A stretch of DNA of 64,000 bases. It comes from Berberis thunbergii (Eukaryota; Streptophyta; Magnoliopsida; Ranunculales; Berberidaceae). This document shows, in pieces, positions 58,501 through 64,000 of this stretch. The notes beneath the pieces are model-generated. The model was not told the DNA's origin. It saw nothing but the letters and a program-made list of their open reading frames with translations, and did no database searches. The stretch spans positions 1-64,000 of the forward strand of contig QNQO01006221.1 of assembly GCA_003290165.1 (NCBI GenBank), written 5' to 3'. Position 1 is the first letter of the stretch. Every line of letters begins with the position of its first letter. The translations under genes were made by a program, and so were the position numbers.

Positions 58501-59420
58501 ACAAATTCAGATTCCTATTTGTCTGTGTTTGCTTTAATCCCAAAGATATTTATGAACATCTCTAATTTTTGCGTTTTTTAAATGGAAGATCGCAAGGCCT
58601 CTTATTGTCCATTGTGCATTTTTTTTAGTGCATATTACCACCAAGCTTTTAATCACATCTCCCAAATAAATAATTACTTATTGCTTTTTTTTATTACAAA
58701 TCCCACACAATGTCAATAACTACACGACCATTAATGGATTTTTCTTTATTATTTGGTTCAATGTTAGACGTTAGGTTTTCTTGCCTCAATATTTTGGATG
58801 TAAATTTGTGAAAATCTATGCATATAAAAATTTTAAATTTTTGTGTGCAAGATTATCTGATTGTACAAGATGACTTTCATTGACGACTCTGCAGCTATAT
58901 ATCACCAAGAGTAAATAGTATATGTGACCACTTCATCTTATTACGGTGCATAAAAAATGAATTGATCTATCAATGTAAACTTAAACTACGTATCAATCAC
59001 AGTGTTCTTACTCACGTTCGAAATCTATATTTATTTTGACATTGGCTGACGTGACATAAATGGTTGATCCACACTTAATGATTTTTAAAAGTCATCCAAT
59101 GAAAAGATGTCATGTCAACTAATATCAAAATGAATGTAGATTTTGAATATTAAAACATAGTTTTTCTATCAAGAAATTTCATATAATAAATTATTTGAAT
59201 AATATTTTTAATTAAACAATACATGGTCAAACAAGTGGGTTTAGCCTCATATTGAATTCAATATTTAAAGTGCCCTTCTAGCGAGGGACTTTCAACCCAT
59301 CATTAAAGTTTTGCTAGTTGTGAGGACCAAAATACACGAACCTTTGCTTAATTGCATTGAGTTTATTTTCAAGCAACAACTCAAACCCAGTGCTTGAAAA
59401 CTTCTCATAGAAGTAAGCTA
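58501..59420. other. AT-rich intergenic DNA
   Basis: Nothing that supports a gene, RNA or repeat call. Confidence 0.4.
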
Positions 59421-59428
59421 CTATGTAT

Positions 59429-59999
59429 TAGGGCTGGGCACAGTTCATTTCAGTCCGGTACTGTCGTTTCCCAAATTTGAACTTGGGATGGTTTAGTTTA
59501 GTTCAGTTTTAGGGTTTTTCAAAATTGGTACTGTATCGTACCATACCAATCGGGATCGGAACGAGACGATCCTAGTTCGGTATGTCCCAAAATATGTAAT
59601 TTGTACACCTTCATATAATTAATTCAAAAAACTTTACTCAATATAAATCCATTTAATATCCAATACACATATAAAATAAACATTTTTTTTAGTTCCAAAT
59701 CTAAAAATAACAAATATCTAAACAAAGTCTAACCAAGATATGGAAATAGCAAAAAATAACAAATTTTATTAATAACTTCTCTTGTTAATAATTTCATAGT
59801 TAATCATATATTTTGTTTGGTGCAGTTCATAATTTTGGAATTTAAAAATTGGGAACCTGAGTCATAGCGAACTAATTCGGTGGGGTTTGATACGTGGACT
59901 AAACTAGTAAAAAATTTGGTTAAGTTTGGGACCAAAACGGTATGGCATGGTTCCGGTTCGATTTCTTTTTTTTTCTTTATAGAAAACATCCTACCCCTA
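59429..59999. mobile_element. Non-autonomous hAT-like element
   Basis: A 571-bp element starting tagggctgggca and ending cctacccccta-like (cctacccccta family end; here cctacccctA), with related 8-bp flanks ctatgtat (59421-59428) and ctacgtag (60000-60007) that differ at two bases. Ends of this type and an 8-bp duplication are typical of plant hAT elements. Subterminal blocks repeat words such as ggttcggt/accgaac-like sequence. No transposase frame. Confidence 0.65.
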
Positions 60000-60007
60000 C
60001 TACGTAG

Positions 60008-60892
60008 GCCTCCCATATATAACCGAGCATGGCAGCGTCCTAGGGAAGATCTTGTGGAGGAACATATACTGATTTAAGAGACTGTAAAACGACTTTGGCG
60101 GCGCTTGAGTTTGAGTAGAGATAATTCAAGGACAAATATGCGTGAAAGTGAGACAACAAAGGAAAATGATTTCTAACCATTCTTGTGAACTCAACCTTCA
60201 CCAACTGAACTGTGTATTATCCAATGCTTGACTAAGTATGGACTTTAGGGGTGTTTGTTTAATTTGTCATAGCCCAATTTTTTATTTTTTATTTTTTATT
60301 TTTGTCATAACCCAATTTATACAAGTTGAATCCTTCATTGTTTGTTTGGGTTTCGCTTAGCCATCATGGCCCAATTTATGTGAGGATGAATATTTTCAAA
60401 CGACCTAACAAGCTTTTAAATTTGTGTGTTGCACTTGCTTCAAGATAACTCCAAATTAGGTATTGCAAAATATTAAACAAAAAACTTTCAAACAACTTCA
60501 TAAAATCATATTATTCTAAACAGCTCAATGATTAAAATTTCTTCTAAATTTTCAATTCTCGTGTAGCAATATAAATTCTTTGGTCTTTCTTTTATCAACC
60601 TTAGCCATGGACACATCAAGTCATGTAAAGCGAAAATTGTTGATTTACTCCTCCTAGACAATAATGTGGCATAACCAAATCAGGATGCTTACCATCAAAC
60701 AAGTTGGAGTTGGACAGAGAGGTTAGAATGAAATGTTGTTCTGGTGTTCGGAAGAGAGGTGAGTATTGTATAGAGTTGTATTTACAAACATACTTTTATT
60801 GGTAAACAATTTAACTCATTCGTTCATTACGGTCTCACGGATGATATGAAATGATGCGACTTTTGGAAAGAGTTGTATTTGAACATGAATTT
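60008..60892. other. Intergenic DNA
   Basis: No gene seen. A short tandem of ttattttttattttt lies near 60280-60303. Confidence 0.4.
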
Positions 60893-60898
60893 TTCTAG

Positions 60899-61005
60899 AG
60901 AGCCAGGCACATGCCAGGCCTGGCTCAATACCGTCCATCATCCTTGAGATGCACATCTCTAGGATGATGGACGGTATTGGGGCAGGCCTGGCGCGTGCCT
61001 GGCTC
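60899..61005. repeat. Compact fold-back repeat 1
   Basis: Arms of about 45 bases (60900-60944 and 60961-61005; gagccaggcac and its complement at the tips) pair almost perfectly around a loop of about 16 bases. The motif tttctaga lies just outside on both sides (60893-60899 and 61018-61025) and may be a target duplication. Transcribed, it would form a very stable hairpin of MITE or miRNA-precursor shape. Confidence 0.8.
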
Positions 61006-61048
61006 GCCTAGCCTGTCTTTCTAGAATTATCATTTGAATATCAATCCT

Positions 61049-61162
61049 TCTAAACGTCGAGGGAATGGGCGAGGAAATAGAGCGAGGATGGGTGGTCTCC
61101 CCCTCGAGATTAGTGACAACGTGCATCTCGAGGGGGTGGCACTCATTCCCTAAACGTTTAGA
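61049..61162. repeat. Compact fold-back repeat 2
   Basis: Ends tctaaacgt and acgtttaga pair, followed inward by gggaatg/cattccc and by blocks around ctcgagat. It lies only 44 bases from fold-back repeat 1. An open frame across it (61065-61247) is by chance. Confidence 0.65.
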
Positions 61163-61645
61163 AAAATTGTTTGAATATATACTCTTTCGGGTGAACTACA
61201 ACTCTCAGCTATTTAACTATGCATTTCCTTTTTGTATTATAGATTAGCCGACCCATTTGGAAATATTCAACTTCAATACAAATAGTCATCCGCCTACAAA
61301 CTTTGTACATTCTTCGGTATAGTTGTTGGAGTTACTTAATTAGTAGAACCATGCATACAGACTTATAATTGACATCTCTTTCTTAACGAAAATTGGGCGG
61401 ATGAATAGTGAAGCACTCACTATGTCATGTCACATTTTTTTCCAAAATTGCCCCTGCCCAATTTCTACAATTCTCATCCCTTTCTTCCCTGACACAGCCA
61501 AAGACCAAAGCAATATGCAGCCCGATTGAACACCGATGATTGAGGGGGCTCATGTGCACTACGCACAGGACCCACTCCTGCACATTTATTTCAACCATTG
61601 GATCTAATCTAACGTATCTCATTCTCTCTCTCTTATTACAAATTA
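61163..61645. other. Intergenic DNA between fold-back repeats
   Basis: No gene or clear repeat seen. The right end becomes CT-rich. Confidence 0.35.
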
Positions 61646-61650
61646 AAAAC

Positions 61651-62793
61651 AATCATGCACATTCTCTCTCTCTCCACTCAGTTATTACAAATTAAACCCA
61701 TACTTCACTTATTACAAATTAAACCACATTTTTCACTTATTTTTTTCACCAAAATCTACACAATTCAACACTCATCTAGAGAAAAATCAAATGGTTCAAA
61801 TTTAATAAAACACGTCTGTAGGTAAATTTAACGGTTCAAATTTAATAAAAATACTCATCTCGAGGAAATTTAACTGTCCAAATTTAATAATTCATAACTA
61901 GAGATCTTTTAACAAAATCTAAATGGTTCAACGCGTAACTCGAGGATAAACCAACAGTTCGATCTTTTACCAAAATCTAACGGTTAGATTTACTTAGAGA
62001 TGTGTGAACTCTTAAATTTGGACCATTAGATTTTTCTCGAGATGAGTGTACTATTAAATTTGGACCGTTAGAACACACATCTCTAGGTAAATCTAATGGT
62101 CTAAATTTAATAGTACACTCATCTCGAGAAAAAATTAATTGTCCAAATTTAATATAGCGCATATCAAGGTAAATCTAACGGTCCAAATTTAATAGTACAA
62201 ACATCTCAGTCTAAATTTAATAACATACATGTCAAATTTAATTATGCGCTCATCTCGAGAAAAATATATGATTCAACACGTACCTCGAGAGAATCTAACG
62301 GTTCTGCACGTGTCGCGAGAAAAATATACGCTTTGACACTCATCTCGAGGAAAATAAACAATTCAAATTTAATAGAACACACATCTCTAGATAAATCTAA
62401 CGGTCCAAATTTAATAGTACACTCATCTCGAGAAAAATCTAATGATCAAACTTTAATAGTTCACATCTCTAGGTAAATTTAACCGTTAGATTTTGGTTAA
62501 AGAGCAAACGGTTGGATTGTCCTCGAAATACGTGTTGAACAATTTAAATTTTGTTAAACGATCTTTAGTTAAATTTAACGGTACAAATTTAATTATGCAC
62601 TTATTTTAAGATGTGTGAATTATTAAATTTGGACTGCTAAAATTCCTCGAGATGAATGTACTATTAAATTTGAATCATTTGATTTTTCTCAAGTTGTGTG
62701 TTGAATTGTGTAGATTTTAGTGAAAAAATAAGTGAAAATGTGGTTTAATTTGTAATAAGTAAATGGAGAAATAGAGAATGTGCATAATTATTT
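61651..62793. mobile_element. Fold-back element with internal CTCGAG-bearing repeats
   Basis: Long inverted ends: atcatgcacattctct on the left matches the complement of gagaatgtgcataattat on the right, and the match continues through ttattacaaattaaaccaca and ctacacaattcaacac. The interior is built from repeated 30-60 base blocks in both orientations, made of variants of taaatctaacggtccaaatt and catctcgag. No coding frame. Resembles plant fold-back or long-TIR Mutator-like non-autonomous elements. Confidence 0.7.
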
Positions 62794-62876
62794 TAAATCT
62801 ATCTTACAATTCAGCTTGGTTTTTTGTCCTACGTGGCAAACTTATACGTTTGGCAGAACTTAAGGAAAAGATTTCA

Positions 62877-62899
62877 CCCCCCCCCCCCCCCCCCCCCCC
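62877..62899. repeat. Uninterrupted run of 23 cytosines
   Basis: A C23 tract in otherwise AT-rich DNA. Such a run can form an i-motif on this strand or G-quadruplexes on the other. It is also a place where read errors or a collapsed assembly join are likely. The Pro-rich frames across it are artefacts. Confidence 0.9.
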
Positions 62900-63148
62900 G
62901 AAGCTTTCCTCTTCACTCTCTCTTATCCATCTTTTTCTTATCCACAAGGCTTCATCTTCTTGTTTCCTGCTTCTCTATCTTCTTGCTTCCATCTTTCTTC
63001 ATTTCACTCTATATTTCTTGACTTCAACGCCTCACTCACTCATTTGAAATCTTTTTAGACCAAATCGCTCCACAAAGAGAAATTTAAGGCAAAATAGAGA
63101 TACCCATTGAGGGTTTATTTGATATGGGTTTTGTTTGATTGGCCTTCC
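62900..63148 (+). promoter_or_regulatory. Probable 5' leader of the gene at the right edge
   Basis: CT-rich sequence (cttcactctctcttatcc and similar) leading to the ATG at 63149, typical of plant 5' untranslated regions. No TATA box selected. Confidence 0.35.
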
Positions 63149-63337
63149 ATGACTCAAGTTCTCAACTTTGTGGGACTTAGACGCCTTTTTCTTACCTCCT
63201 CCTCCTCTGCTTCTTCTCGGACTTTCAAGCCCTTGCTTACCATTGAGCTCCCTCTTAAAGATCTTCCTTCTCCTCAGACGACGCATGTTAGCAGAAATGA
63301 CGGTGGTGTTGATGAGAAAGGGTTAGAGAGGCTCACG
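63149..63337 (+). CDS. First exon of an unidentified plus-strand gene (partial)
   Basis: Sixty-three codons from ATG to a GT donor (CACG|gtatgg), phase 0. The start MTQVLNFVGLRRLFLTSSSS is rich in Ser, Arg and Leu and poor in acidic residues, as in organelle targeting peptides; a more polar part follows (VSRNDGGVDEKGLERLT). The reading frame meets a stop soon after the donor, so splicing is needed. The next exon is not evident in the last 660 bases and is probably outside the window. I do not recognise the protein. Confidence 0.5.
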
Positions 63338-63408
63338 GTATGGTTTTGATTTTAGGGTTGTTTATTTTTTGGGTTTATCTGATATGGGTTTTGTTTGATT
63401 GGCCTTCC

Positions 63409-63600
63409 ATGGCTCAAGTTCTCAACTTTGTGGGTCTTAAACACCTTTTGCTTACCTCCTCCTCCTCCTCTGCTTCTTCTCAGGCTTTCAAGCCTTTGCC
63501 TACAAGTTAGCACCCTTTTGAAGATCTTCCTTCTCCTCAAACGGCGCAGGTTAGCAGAAATGATGGTGGTGTTGATGAGAAAGGGTTAGAGAGGCTCACG
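63409..63600 (+). pseudogene. Broken second copy of exon 1
   Basis: The second block has ATG at 63409 and the head MAQVLNFVGLKHLLLTSSSS, but a TAG interrupts the frame after about 33 codons (KPLPTS then stop), where small indels replace the TIELPLKDL segment of the first copy. The splice donor sequence is kept. It may be a dead alternative first exon, or the first copy may be the spare one. Confidence 0.5.
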
Positions 63601-63640
63601 GTATGGTTTTGATTTTAGGGTTGTTTATTTTTTGGGTTTA

Positions 63641-64000
63641 TTTGATATGGTTTTGTTTGATTGGTTTGATTGAGCTTATTTAATGACTAGGTGTGTTTCT
63701 GATCTTTGATCATCTCATTAATTAAGCAGTTATTGTTTTCTAGATGACACAATTCGAATGTTGAATGCAGTCCACCCTTTGCTTAGGTGTAGTTTATGAT
63801 AAAAAGGTTATCTGATCTGATTGGTTTATTACACTTTACTGAACACTAAATTATAAAAAGAAATTTTTTCCGTTAGTTCAGATTGAAAAAGAAAATTTTG
63901 AATTGTTTATGTTGTCGTTCTTGATTACATGAGTTTTTTTTACCAAAGTTAATTCATTGAAAGTGTTTTTTTTAAATGAAATAAAAACCCAATTGCAATT
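63641..64000 (+). other. Probable intron at the right edge
   Basis: AT-rich sequence after the duplicated exon blocks; no exon or repeat recognised. Confidence 0.35.

Larger units (their letters stand above)
63111..63640 (+). repeat. Tandem duplication of a 260-bp exon-containing block
   Basis: Two copies (63111-63370 and 63371-63633) and the start of a third at 63634 (gggtttatttgatatgg). The shared block covers the leader end, ATG, exon 1 and splice donor. Copies differ by scattered substitutions and small indels, so the duplication is not recent. Confidence 0.88.

Noticed and set aside
62778..63047. Pro-rich plus-strand frames across the C run
   Set aside because: The proline run is the C23 tract; the rest is a CT-rich leader.
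63032..63286. Minus-strand Arg-rich frame (and its copy at 63352-63540)
   Set aside because: Antisense to the duplicated first exon; repeated only because the exon block is duplicated.

Overview
This is nuclear DNA from a flowering plant. It carries long spliced introns, miniature inverted-repeat transposons, microsatellites and a very large block of endogenous plant pararetrovirus (family Caulimoviridae). The species cannot be named from the sequence.

About three quarters of the window (278-48253) is one tandem array of six near-identical viral units of about 7.86-7.89 kb, all with genes on the minus strand. Unit boundaries, left to right, are 352, 8209, 16069, 23937, 31824, 39708 and 47535. 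Each unit has an intergenic promoter/leader region, a polyprotein gene ORF1 (movement protein, capsid protein with CCHC zinc knuckle, aspartic protease, reverse transcriptase, RNase H; no integrase seen) and a second gene ORF2 of unknown function whose start overlaps the ORF1 stop by four bases (ATGA). A two-gene layout with an orphan ORF2 fits the florendovirus group best. ORF1 is broken in every unit. ORF2 is open in units 3-6.

Units 1-3 share a 350-bp inversion of the tRNA primer-binding site, leader and ORF1 start. Units 4 and 5 have this segment in normal order, and unit 6 has lost the primer-binding site. The array is capped at both ends by virus fragments in the opposite (+) orientation and is flanked by a 20-bp direct repeat, as if one insertion event left a target duplication. 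Variants between units are mostly C-to-T changes in CG or CHG context, as expected from long-term cytosine methylation. Variant linkage shows that units 1 and 4 are mosaics.

Right of the array lies a small host gene on the minus strand (97 residues; coding exons at 55212-55030 and 49089-48979, non-coding exon ending at 56129). It resembles a small plant mitochondrial protein. Its 5.9-kb intron holds microsatellites and a degenerate repeat. Beyond it (56.5-63 kb) is AT-rich intergenic DNA with a Tourist-like MITE, a hAT-like element and several fold-back elements, then a 23-base C run. The window ends with the first exon of a plus-strand gene inside a 260-bp tandem duplication.
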